The notes beneath the pieces were generated by a model. The model was not told the origin of the DNA and did no database searches. It was given only the letters and a program-made list of their open reading frames with translations. The translations under genes were made by a program, and so were the position numbers. Source: Prosopocoilus inquinatus (lineage: Eukaryota > Arthropoda > Insecta > Coleoptera > Lucanidae). Taken from it: a stretch of DNA of 64,000 bases. The stretch lies in contig CM069872.1 of NCBI GenBank assembly GCA_036172665.1, positions 45,370,101-45,434,100 on the forward strand, read 5' to 3'. Shown in pieces: positions 11,291 through 23,883 of this stretch. Positions within the stretch are counted from its first letter, which is position 1, and each line of letters opens with the position of its first letter.

Positions 11291-11428
11291 ACCGCTCGAT
11301 CAAGTACTATTAACACATAACAATGAGCTATAGTGAATTCCGCGGATATATAAAAAGCTGTACTACTGCGGTTGATCGACCAAGTACAGTTAGCAAGAAC
11401 TAGACTCTACGTTATCCGTTGTTAAAAG
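11291..11428 (+). promoter_or_regulatory. TATA-box promoter candidate with short first exon and donor
   Basis: TATATAAAAAG lies at 11347-11357. About 40 bp downstream there is an initiator-like TACAGTTA (about 11385), and then a possible donor AAAA followed by GTAGGTACC at 11428. Diverged copies of a ~28 bp segment (CGATCAAGTACTATTAACA; CGACCAAGTACAGTTAGCA) flank the TATA box. It could be an alternative start for the PEAK-family gene 22 kb downstream, or a non-coding transcript. Confidence 0.3.
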
Positions 11429-12639
11429 TAGGTACCTACTTTTTTAAAACAGATTTTGATTATTAAATTAGATCTTTTGCTGCATTCCTTTATGATATTG
11501 ATAATATAATTACGCCTGTTAACGTCCACTTTTTATTGTAGTAGAAGTGAAAGTAAAATGAATGCTTGATATTTGAATTAATGTAATGCACAGTATTCTT
11601 AGAATTTGACCTTTAAATTAATTATGGGGAATGTATAAGTGATATTTCACTGGAGAGGACTTGTAGGCGTATATTCTTGCCAAAATTAATAAACGCTGTT
11701 CATCCGATTTGTTGTATTCCACTTTAAGTAGTATAGTAATAGTAAGTATACGAAACATCGAGGGAGAAAATTGTGTGATATTTCCGTTGATTAGTTTGTA
11801 GCCTCCAAGGATTTCAGAAAGATCGAGAGAAGATAGCAATCTCTCTTGGATTCGCTGTTCAAAGTAGGTACACGACCTATATGAAACGGTATACTTCAAC
11901 AGCACAGTGTAAATTGTATATCTCGCTGTTAAAGTTAATTGTGTATTATTAAATTAAAATACTAGCTCGACAGACTCTCGTAAAAGACATTCGCGATCTA
12001 CATTGAAAGCCATACTTATAATTAGACCGCTTCATGAAAGATCGTGTGTACTTACTTGCGTTGGTCTACCCGGTATATTAGAGCATCACAAAAGAAGGTC
12101 ACTTTTTACATAATATTTTTTTTGCGAAAGTGAAATAATAAAAGAGTTATCTTTAAGCCCTGAAAGACGTGATTTTTGACATTTTTGTTTTCTGGATCCT
12201 TTAAGTTAGCAAACTAACGTATAAAGCTTCTAATTGAGTGTTAACACTATATTTTTATCAGAATCTTCCTCGGTTTCAAGGGGTTGTTTTGAGGGGGGGT
12301 AACTTTCAGAATTTTATTCCTAACTTTTAATTTTCTATTTATTTCGTAAAAAATTCGCGAAGGAAATATTCTATAGATTATTTGGCACTAAAAAGTTTCT
12401 CTTGAACCCTTTTCGAGTAGTTGACCTTTTAAAGTTAGCAAACATATATCACGTAATATTAATACCCTACATTATTAGATACCAATTTCTTATTTTTCTT
12501 TTTTGGAAAAGAAATTTATACATATAAAACTGTGACCTTATTTCTTGATGTTCTATTCACCCTGAAAATATCGGAAGACATTTCTGAATTGCGGTGTAAA
12601 ATTAAGCTTATATTCGAAACAAATTTAAATTTATTATTT

Positions 12640-12658
12640 GAGAGAGAGAGAGAGAGAT
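12640..12658. repeat. (GA)n microsatellite
   Basis: A short run of about nine GA repeats in otherwise unremarkable AT-rich DNA. Confidence 0.7.
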
Positions 12659-15600
12659 TAGTAAAGAAATGGTATAACAAGCAAATATAATGAAAACTCT
12701 TCAGGGAGTACGTTATGAATTTTACTTCCTGCAGAGAAATATATTATTTCTGTCACGATTTTTGTGCCATAAATTTCTGCCTCTTCCCGGTCGTAAATAA
12801 AACTGTTTGTTTCTGTTATTACCAATCACACAATACACTAACGTAAAGGCATCGCGGGCAATGATATATCGATACTAAATCTAAATTCAGAAATCAGAAA
12901 TTGCAAAATTTTAAAAGAGAAATTTCTACATGCTTAGTTCCGGAACCCCCAAAAATATCTTCTGAGGAAAAATTAAATAATTCAGATTCATTCACTTTTA
13001 GAAGTCATTGCTTTTTTCTCTTAATTACTGATAAAATGTTACATTCCTCATAAAATTCCCATTATTAATTAAATGTCCTTCAATTAACGCTAATTGGGTA
13101 ATATTTTTAAAACTTTATTTCATACTTTTATTTCTTTGGCTCGCAGCTGCTTAAGACTTTTCAATTCATATTATATGATAATATGTGCAACATTCTACAC
13201 AATTAAATCGTTATTACTTTCTATTAATTAGTGTTTACGCTCTTTATGTCGCGTTCATGATTACGAAATGATGTATAAATAATCCCCGGCAAAAAAAATC
13301 TAAAAGATAATAAATACTATGGGAAATCTCTTCATTTTATTTATTGTAGAAAAACGACGAAACAAATTGACTACGAAAGTTAGAAGTTTTGTCTGTGTTC
13401 GTGAAAGAACGGTTTTTACAACACAGAAATAAGAAAGAATGATCAGTAGACGGTGACCTACGAGAAAGAAAAGTCAAAGCATAATTGACAATAAGTCAAA
13501 AAAGAGAAAAGTTTGATGAAAAACCAAGATCGTTTGTGATAAAAATATTAACAGAAAGCGTTAGAACAACGTAAATAAGAAAAGAATAAAAAATATAAAG
13601 TAGAAGGAAATGAAAATGGGAACGTAAGACGTGAAAGTTTGTTTTCGTGTTGTATAAACAAAGTTGAGTAAATTATTTAATACGACAATGGCCCAAATAG
13701 CTAAATTTCACTACAGTACAGCACAGTAACGAACAAAAGTAATTTGACTTGTATGTATTTAAAACAAGAATCATCTGCGACAAGGCTTTTATATTAATTA
13801 TAGCAGTACCTGGGTGAGGTACTCAATTTAAAAGGAAGTCGCCTGAGGTGTGTTCAGATCATGAGGTCATGTAGTCTGCCATATAACTGATTCATCTTGA
13901 AGCACTGAAACGTAATAAATTAGGCCAGCAAGAAGCTCACAAATAAAACATAAAACCGGCATTAATTGTGCAGCTAGTACAGTAACGTTAGACGCACAAT
14001 TAATGGATGTTGTCGGCGTAACTGAACCCATCTTAATTGGCAACAGAAGTTTTTAATCGTTTTTCTACGAAGAACGTGAAAAGGAAATGCGTTGTGAGAG
14101 TTATATGGCTTATTAGGAGACGTACTTATTGTGTAAGAAAGATTTATGATCTAGATTATGAAAGTTCAGATTGAAATTTTATCTCGGCGGGTGCTATTCT
14201 GATGTATGTGGTTGCATTTCGTTCATTGAGAGAGTTATCTGCAGCCGTTTTAGGACAAAGGTCTAAGTCAGTCATCTTATTGATTGTAAAACGAAATGGT
14301 CTCATTTAACCAAATTTATGTCAACGTTTTTAAAACTACTTAAAACCAGACACGAGAGCATTAACATGTTTAGCTGAAATGTGTTTATTATTTATGTATA
14401 TTAGCCGGTGTTATTTCAATCATGTACTTAACGTTGACAGTAACGGTGATGTGCCCACACATGGTCAGCATAATTATTATAATTATGAACATTATGTAAT
14501 CAGGATAACACATCCGTTATTCATTTAGATCAGCGTAGTTCTCTTGATCATCGAGATTTCTACAAAGCCTGCCACTTCTCAATTTCCAATCGATAATTTA
14601 ATTACTGGTACTTGTCTGCATTGAAAAAGTTATTGCCTCATGCGTACACACGTTCTTCTGGTTTTTAACATGAAGCAACTTTAATTTGCAACCAATTGTC
14701 TCATGTAATGAACGGAAATTTAATGAAGGCGAATGAAGTTTATTAATGCTTACAATCGATGAATTATTGAAGACTGACGCAGGATACTCGTATAATACAT
14801 GTAGTTTGTTACGACTGACTTAATCTGATCGTTTAATTCCATCACTGTCAGGACGGGTTTCTAAAATGTGTTGTAAGGTAAAAGGAGAAAATTATTGTGT
14901 AGGCTGTAGATGAGTCTTGTAATATCTACTTTTATACTACAATTTATAATAAATAATTGGGTGTAAGGTCTTGGATATACTACTTGGTTAATTCATCAGT
15001 AAAGAAATCTTAACGCACTTATAATAAAACTAGATATTACAAAGGAAACATTTTTAAAAATGTAATGGAACTTTACAAGAAAAAGCAGGTTTAATCTAAA
15101 TGCAATGTTAATATAGTTATTAAAAGTATCAAACTGAACAAGAAAATACAGAAACTTATCATAAATAATAATATGGAGTCTCATGTTTTTAAGTCATTTA
15201 AATGAGGCAGTTAGATTCCTGGTGATCTGTAATGTAAATTACGTTTATGATTTATTTCTTAAAAAGGAAGTCCAATACTAAAATGTAATAAGTAATAAAC
15301 ATGAAAAATGAATTCTTAAATAAATTTACAATCATCTGAATCAGTTAAAAAAAATCATTACTGCAAGGTCTTCAAGAAATCATGCGCGAACGCATAAGCA
15401 TGTACGGAGGTGGAAGTCTCTCCGTCTCCATATTTGCATTTGCATTTTTTATTAATTAATTCTGAACCGTTGTCTTTGTTTCTGAATACCTCTGCGTCAA
15501 TGCCGAACTCTTGAAGATGAGTAATAAAGGTGTGCTTTTCTAATTGAGTAACTATGTGCAACCAATAGGAGGACGACTGAATACTTAAGTCCGTCTCATT

Positions 15601-16146
15601 TAGATATTCGCGAAAAGTCGCTGAACATGTGTTTACGTACGTTACATACTTATGTAGGTGTGCAGAATTTTAAAATACCTGAAAAGTTCACGACCTATTA
15701 AGCAACAGCGACAGTAAGACGGTAATAAAATATTCCTAGCCATTAATAATGCAATTAAGTTAGAAATTCATTTGTCCAATTAAACTTTCAATTATTCTTT
15801 AAATTATAAAGGTACAATATAAATAAAGTATGCTGGATTCAACTTGGACAATAGATTTTATTAAATTTATGTTTTTATTAATCAACCACAAACAACTTTT
15901 TTATCTGTAGCTCAATGAAAACTAGTTTCTTTTATGGGAAGTGATACTTTTGGAATGTGAATGTATTATTAAAAAAAAACGGATACAAATAAAATCCAAG
16001 TCATTTCCATTGTAATTATTCATTCATTTTATCCAAATCTGTGTTTTAATGTAATTGGCATTATTTTAAAGACTTTTTATAGGATGTAAAAGGATCTCGG
16101 ATAACTAATTGTAATGGGTACATCACATGGCTATCGGTAGATAGGT

Positions 16147-16805
16147 AGGGTTGCCATAATTGCCAAACATAAATATGGAACGATTAAAGTGCTAATAAAA
16201 ATGAATAAAGTGTAAGCAGTCTAATAAAATAAATAAGTAAAATTATAGAAAAGATGCAAGGCTAATCTATTTTAATCCAATCATATTTTAAAGCTGATTT
16301 TTCTTTCTTAATGCACATGCTTATCTCGCGCTCCCGGTACGTAGCGGACTTGGCGCGCAAAGTTCTTATTTTTAGGGAGGAAAACCTGCGTTCCAAGTAC
16401 GCGGATTAAAACGTGCATCGAGGCTCGCGAGTCTAAATTGTTGTGTCAATACTACGTTTATGGGCAAATCAGGTTTTAATAAATTAAATAATAAATGAAA
16501 CATGATCGATGTACGCTATTGGACCATTTATCGGCCAGAATACACGTTTTTGAAGTTTTTGTTCAAATCTGCCGTTTAAGTATTTCAATTTGGCTTGCTA
16601 ATCTGTGGGTTGTTTTGTTTTTCATCACCAAACGATGAAAAGTATAATGCCTCCACTGTTAACCTGTTTCTTTTGCCGTCTTTTGAGATATCATGAGAAA
16701 ATTCCTTCGCGCAAAGTTTAGATAGAAAACGGGACAATTAGTAATACGGGACTGGGTAGTGAAATACGGTGACAGTCCCGTATATACGGGACGTATGGCA
16801 ACCCT
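16147..16805. mobile_element. 659 bp element bounded by AGGGTTGCCATA inverted ends
   Basis: The left end AGGGTTGCCATA and right end TATGGCAACCCT are perfect 12 bp inverted repeats. The interior carries a CpG-richer patch around 16325-16440 and no transposase frame. The right-end motif ACGTATGGCAACCCT occurs again at 27605-27619, so this is a repeated family, probably a non-autonomous DNA transposon. Target duplication could not be fixed, so the superfamily is left open. Confidence 0.6.
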
Positions 16806-19800
16806 TCCAATAGGAGACTTTCATTTTAGCCAATAGCGGTTTTATCAAATGGAATGGATAAGAAAATTTTAGAAGAACTCAAGAGAATCGAAATATGTTA
16901 AAATATACAGGATGTTCCGCTTAGAAAGTGATCTTTTTTGCTCATCCTATATCTATAAAACGCTACTGCTGTACTGTTAGCATGAATATGATCTACATAA
17001 AAGTCCATGTCTGACCATTTTTTTAATTTCTTGTGTTCCTTAATAATTAAATTAATAAAGGGAGATTCTTATTAATAAAACTAACTCTGTACATATAAGT
17101 TCTGTAGTAACAAGTGATTTATTGAGATTAACTCAGCTAATGCGCTCTGTTTCACTTGGTTTTAATGAAAGAGCAATTTAAATTAATTATACTGATAATT
17201 CAGAATCAATGCCTGTAAACTACATATCTTTCTGTTGCACAATCCCTTAGTAATCTCGCGAGTTGATTTTTGCAGATATCAAATAGCTAGCCGTTTCTAC
17301 CATAAAATATAGTATGTAATCGTTAAGTCTAATAATAATGGATATAAATTGTGTTAGCATGACACATTCGTATGTTCGATTATTCATGCGAAAAATTTAA
17401 TTACCTACTTCTATTTGTTATATGTAGTTTCTCGATAAATTTATCAATTATTAAGACTGTTCTTGCATTTTAACATCTGAACCCAACATTTCTTTAACAA
17501 TACCTGCAAAATCGAAATATTTAGGTGAATTATAGCAGGATAACGAATTAAAAATAAAAGTTTCAGGTTCTTTTTTTTTGTAATTTTACAACAGTGACAC
17601 AATTTTTCAGCTGCAAGTAATTTATCCTTTTGTTAACGATGATGAAATTAAAATTATTAGTTACGCCAAGTAAAACCGACATACATACATCGTTTCTTTT
17701 GTGATGTTGATGCATTTGTGACAAACATCCCGTGTAATAGCCTTTGGTTTTCACGAATATACACTCGTGTAACTCTCAATAACAGTAATTTTTGTGCAAT
17801 TATTAGAATCGCTGCTCTTGCCGTAAAATTACACCGAAGTTAACCTAACAGGTCTTCTTTGATACTAGTAAATCATCGATTTCCAGGAAGTTGTCTTCCA
17901 AATCGATTAAATCTGTAATCTGAAATTCAATTACAATATTTAAATTTTAACTCAATTTAAATTTAATCACATTACACATATGATGTAAGTACATAACATG
18001 CAACTATGGTTGGCAACATTGTTGTAATAAATTTGTAATATTATTCCCCATACATTGATTAATATATCGATGTTTTGCCCGTATCCGGAAAATCGAAGTG
18101 TCAATTGCAAGCAATAAATTTAATAAAACATCATTGAATAATTTGTCAAAAGTTTTTGACGAACAAGAAACTACCAACAGTAAATTTACAGAAATATGTA
18201 AATGTAAGTTACAGCTAGAAGTAATTGATTAAAAATATACCATAATATAAAAAATGCATTACAGTTAAGGCCGAGTATATTAAGCATCATTAACCGAAAC
18301 TAGAAATTATGACCGAAACACAGGTGTTCATCGTATCTTAACAGTTAGGAATTTAAGAAGAATATGTTTATTACAAGAAATAAAACGAATTCAGTCTTGA
18401 TTTATTGTACACGCTATATGTGCGTAAGTTACATTTTTTTAGGGGCTATCAGGACAATCTGTTTCCCAAACTTTGTGAGAAACTACCGCACTATTCTTGT
18501 CCCCCTTTTATTTAGTGTTCCCCTGAGAATGAGAGAGTGAATTTAGAAATGCGTGTTTGTTTCCGGTTCTCGAGTTTATTTTCGTTTGAACTTCACATGT
18601 CTTGGCGATATGCACGACGTACGTTAGTTTGCATTAAAAAATCACCTTGGTTCGTTCACCCGTGCGTCTATTTATGATTTGGTTAGGAGGATTCAGAGTG
18701 ACGAAACTTTCCTGAAGAAGTCATATCTTTAAAATACCACGATTTTTTATATCATGTAAATTTCGTAGTATAACTGCGAATAAAATTAAACACTTTTCTT
18801 CTAGAAACACATAAATTCTGATTCTTGTAGTAATTTTATAAAATGATTCAAGCTAAAATATGTCGGAGTACTTGAAAATCAAATCAACTCATGAGTCATT
18901 CATTTTTTGTAAAATTTAATAATTTATAAAAGGTAACTAAAAGTTAAATGCTGTTACTCTTAAGAGTTTGTCTTTTTTAGTTATGTCATCGGACAAGACT
19001 TGTCTTTTACAGTATAATAGATATAGTAAGCATAATAAATAACTGATATTAATGTAGGCGTCACATACTTCGTAGCCCACTTCATCACCATTTTGTTATG
19101 TAACAGGCGTATTACAAGGTATTTATCCGCGTTTCAATTAAACCGAGTTATTTATGTGACATTGTAAGTACATACGAACTAAAATTGCTACTTCCTGCGC
19201 CCCATTACCCACTCAACTAGGGACGATTGATATTTATGACTTTTTTCCTGACTTTCACATACATTCGGAAAAAACTCACCCAAAATTCTTTTCACACTAT
19301 TGTTTTCGAATAAGTACATACTTGACTTTGAAATGTGCAAACATCATGTGAGAAAGTCCTCGTAAGTGAATGAGACATTCGTGCCTTTAAATTTATTCTG
19401 TAATTTAACGTTTATTTAATTTTCCCCCATTTATCACAAATGATGTAAAAGTAATCAAAGTAAAGTCAAATTTAATTATTTATCCTGCAGTATTGATTAA
19501 TATATTGCGAGATTCCTGTAATAAATTATCGGAACTACCAAATGTACGTAAATTATACTATACATTGTGTTTTTTTTTTAACTTTTTATGTTCTGAAATG
19601 AAATTGTACATAGAAAATCATTAACTATATTAAAAACCTAAAAATTCTTCTGCAACTTTATAAACTATTGTTAAAAAGCTTCTTCAAATGCGTCATCAGA
19701 TGCAAGCGATTTCCAGAAAAACAGCGCTTATTATCACCTGTCTGTCTGCATCAGGTCTGGATTTTTCAAAACAATAGGGCGTGCGGGAGTGCTCTTTTAT

Positions 19801-22800
19801 GGCGCGTGCTTTGTCCTCATCGAAAGAATGTTCAAAATTTAATTTGAAAATAAGATAGTTGATAGATGATAGAACTTTTGCAGTTGAATAACTTCAAACA
19901 ATTACTTTACTACCAAATAAAAAAAAAACAGTTGTGTGTTATGCCCTCCTATCCTGTACTCTAGGTCTTGATTTAACTAAACTCTCCATTCCATTAATAT
20001 AACCCCTAGTCAGCTTTACCCAATTTCGCAATTTGCTGCTTTTCGAAAAGGGTTCATTGCTGATAAAGTGCGTTTCGACAACTCATCGAGTTATTTTTTT
20101 TGTTGGCCAATCAAATTATACATTTTATTTTAAAATCAAAATAATAAATATAATTTTTTCTGTTCTGCTGTTTGCATGTTTTTCTAATTTACGCATGTTT
20201 GCCTACCAAAATACAAATAAAACAAAAACATATTTATGTACGTTTTAATTGAGACGGTAAAATAACTTAATTGCGACATGCCAGAACTGCACGTCGTTAA
20301 TTAATTTCAATTAAAAAGTGGGCAATTAAAATGTTATTTCGTGAAAATTAGTTCTTAACTTGCACTTCAAATGCAAATTCGCCGCGAATGCTCCATTTGC
20401 TAACAGGTTTAGTTTCGTTTAAAAACATCGTTGTAATATGTGTTTTCAGGTAACCCATATATTTATTTATAAGCAAACTTGTTAGAAAGTAATTTATTAA
20501 TGTTTTTTTCTTGTGCCGGCGTTTTCAACATTTCTAAATATGTTCGGTTATATGATTGAAAACGACCTTGTTATTTTTTGTGATGGTGCATAAATTAGTT
20601 TTTTTTGTTTTGCAGTTTAGAAGCAGTTTCAATGGAGATATATAAGCAAATCTTGTATTCTAGGGCGTAAAATGTGTTAATTCTCTTAACAGATGTAATT
20701 TTTATATTCATAACAGGTGGAGTTATTATTCTAGGTAAAAACAAGCCCAGTTGAGTGTATTTTAATAGCTGAATGCAAAGGAACGTGATGTAGGTGCGGT
20801 TCAAGCTCATACAATCTTTTGTTATTCAATAAAACGAATTGAAAGTTGTCCAGTCTAGATTATTGCATAAATTTGTAAACATTATACAGTTCAATTTTTT
20901 TTTTTTGGTGCATTCAGATGAGAACATACTAGGTTATTAACACGTTTACTTCCAATCAGTGGGTTACGTTGTCTGTATGTACGCTGTTTCATTTTTCATA
21001 TCCTGAAGGCTAATATGTTGCAATCATGTGATAGTTTTGCAAAACCATTTGCTCCTTTGCTTTGAAACATGTTTCTAATCTTGCTCCATCTTTAATCAGA
21101 GTTAAATGCTTCATTTTCTTATTTTATTAAATAAATGAAAATCTTTCTATATTTAAAAGTGATTAATTGTAATTAGAAATGTGAAACTTATAAATCTGCG
21201 GTGAAAGAAGTTCAAAAAAGAGAAAATAATCGCCGATGAGATCCTGACCTAATTCACACATAAACTTCGCACACTAAACGTACAGCTTACTTTTTTCTTT
21301 AATGTTGCATTCAAAATAACTTAGTTTTAGATCTGGTAGTCACTAAATTGTTTTCTTGCAGCAGTTTAAACCACCTGTAGAGTTTACGGTAAGTTACATA
21401 ATGCAGCCTTCTAAAAAAGAAAAAAAAATAGAATCAGTTATAATACCATTATGATTTAAGATGAAACGCATTAAAGTTTTTCAAACGTTAATCTGTGCTA
21501 GTAATTAGTTTAGTAAGCGTAGTTATAATCCACATATATATGCCGTTGTTGGTCCGGATTTAAGTTCAAGGTTGCCAGTTGCTCCGGGCTCTTTTTACGT
21601 ATACTTTCCCAATCTTAATTTATTCTTTTTACCAAGCTCCGTGATTTTATAATTTATGGTCTTAATAGCGTTCCAATTTCATATTTTAATGTATGATTAA
21701 GTATCCCAGAATACATCAAGTTTGACACAGACCTGAATAAAATTTGATGCACACGTGCCATCTGTTGAAGGAAAGGAATTAAAGTTTGGTTTTAGGAACT
21801 TTCTAGTGAAAATTATTAGGCAATGTGAAATTAATAATTGATGGAGAAATTTTTTGAATAAATCATTTCAATAAACTGGCCAATAGTTTATTATTCAGTA
21901 GTTAATTTGCAATCAATTCAATACATCAAAATTCGAGGCATGTGAAGTATTTTATTTATTTATTTGAACACAAGTTAAAAATGAAAAAATATATATGAAA
22001 AAATTATGTAAATATTTAAACGGACATGATGTATCCGCAGTTCGTATATTGTTACGTAATTTTCTATTTCATTAAGAATAGAATTATAATATAAATTCAG
22101 TAAGACTGAAAATTAATGAAGGTGTTTAAAACTAGCACCACGTTTTCTCAATGTCGATACAATTAATTTTAATAAACGGACGATGTGTATTCAACACTTT
22201 CTCTAAACAATACTTAAACATACATAATGTATTACATATATATTCACTGAAAACCATCTTGCCAATGAAGTTTCTCGCACTTTCACAGTTTAAGTAAAAA
22301 GTATTCCATCATCTAGGTTCATTGGACTTGGACAGTGAACTTGAGATGCCTGACAGTTTTATCGGACGTTTCCTGCAGCATTCTTTGTCACTAAAAGCAA
22401 GTGACATACTCTATTAAATTTGTTTGAAATAATTTAAATGCCTTACATCAGAGATAAAATATAAGTATTGTCTTGAGTATACGATCTGGCGTAAAATGAC
22501 AAAATAATATCACACCTGCGCTTAAAAGTGACCTAGAACTGTTGTTTATTAGCTCAGGAAGCAATGGTGGTCTGTCGTTTTTATTGTCTTTTAACGCAAG
22601 GGCAGCTCGCAGCTTACAATTTCACGTTGGGTGAGCACAGTAACCAACAACACAGTCACTTAAAAGTAGCAAATAAATATCGTTTAAGTCATTAAACAGA
22701 ATGGGAGTGGTTGTCAAGGTGTGTTTAATACTTAAAAATTATCGTGAGAGCGTGTATGCGTGAATGAATGTTTTACGACATGTTTTGAAATGTGTTTAGA

Positions 22801-23803
22801 AAACAGGGATATAATAATTTGTTTTTGTTCCTGTAACTCAGATATTTCAAGTGAACTGACAAATAATCACCGGAAAATACTTAAATCTTGTTTTGAATAA
22901 CATTCGAGCTCATAAAAAAATACGTTTGGACAACAGGACTGCTTTATTCTATACATAAAAAAATTAAAGATTCATTTCTTGGTATCTAATCGGACGTAGA
23001 CGTTATAGTAAAACACGAGATGCCCTCGCGCGGTTATTAATCTGATGAATTAAAAATCTGAGTTCATCAAAAATAAACAAAGTCGCGGCCGCCGTCCATA
23101 ATTGAATTGGCTTCCGGTTTGAACCGCGTCACGATTTCTTGTAGTGCCGACGTTTCGTTCTTTATTATAGAAGAAATTTCTCAGGGCTGCTGCTGTTGGT
23201 GGTGTTGCTACGACTTCTCATCATTAGTCGTTGAAATTAAATTCGTTTATAATTGCAATTGTTTTCAAAATTTTGAAAACAAAAAGAATTGATTTCTTTA
23301 GTGTTTCTTTTAATTCGTGCTTTCTATTTTTCACACTATGAGAAATTCCGAACTTAAAGTAGTTTTAGGAAAATAATGATACAAATTAAATCATATTAAA
23401 ACTTATTTTCTATATCTTTTTGTTTATTTACTTTCTTCATTTCGTTTTCTACTCTACTAGATACATTTAAGCCAGTTAGTACTTTGAATTTGTACTTACA
23501 TTTATACATATTTTGATAATTTTTAAGTTACGTTCTTTATACTTTGTTTAATAAAGTGAAGCGGTATATTTAAAAGAGGTTTTGAAATCAACTCTCCTAG
23601 TTTAGAGCTTCTTTAGTTTATAATTGTCATTAAAATGTTTGTTTTTATTTTTACATTTACATACTTTTTGGATTATATTTATTGAATAAATATAATTCAA
23701 AAAGAATCATCAAATGCTGCCAAACGAATAATCAAAACTGTTTCATTAAGTATAGCTCAAAATAAACACGTAAATAATACAATTCGTTTTCGCAATTTTA
23801 CAC

Positions 23804-23883
23804 ATCGTCGGCACCACGTATAACTAACGACTGTTACTCACATTTGTAAATCACATTCGTTACTTATACGTGGTGTCGGCGAT
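23804..23883. ncRNA. Pre-miRNA-like 80 nt hairpin (candidate)
   Basis: The 27 nt arms at 23804-23830 and 23857-23883 pair almost completely. By eye there are 24 Watson-Crick pairs, two G-U wobbles (in plus-strand RNA) and one C-C mismatch, with a 26 nt loop. Arm core: CACCACGTATAA against TTATACGTGGTG. Size and symmetry fit an insect microRNA precursor. I do not recognise a known mature microRNA in it, and a tiny foldback transposon would look similar. Confidence 0.35.
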
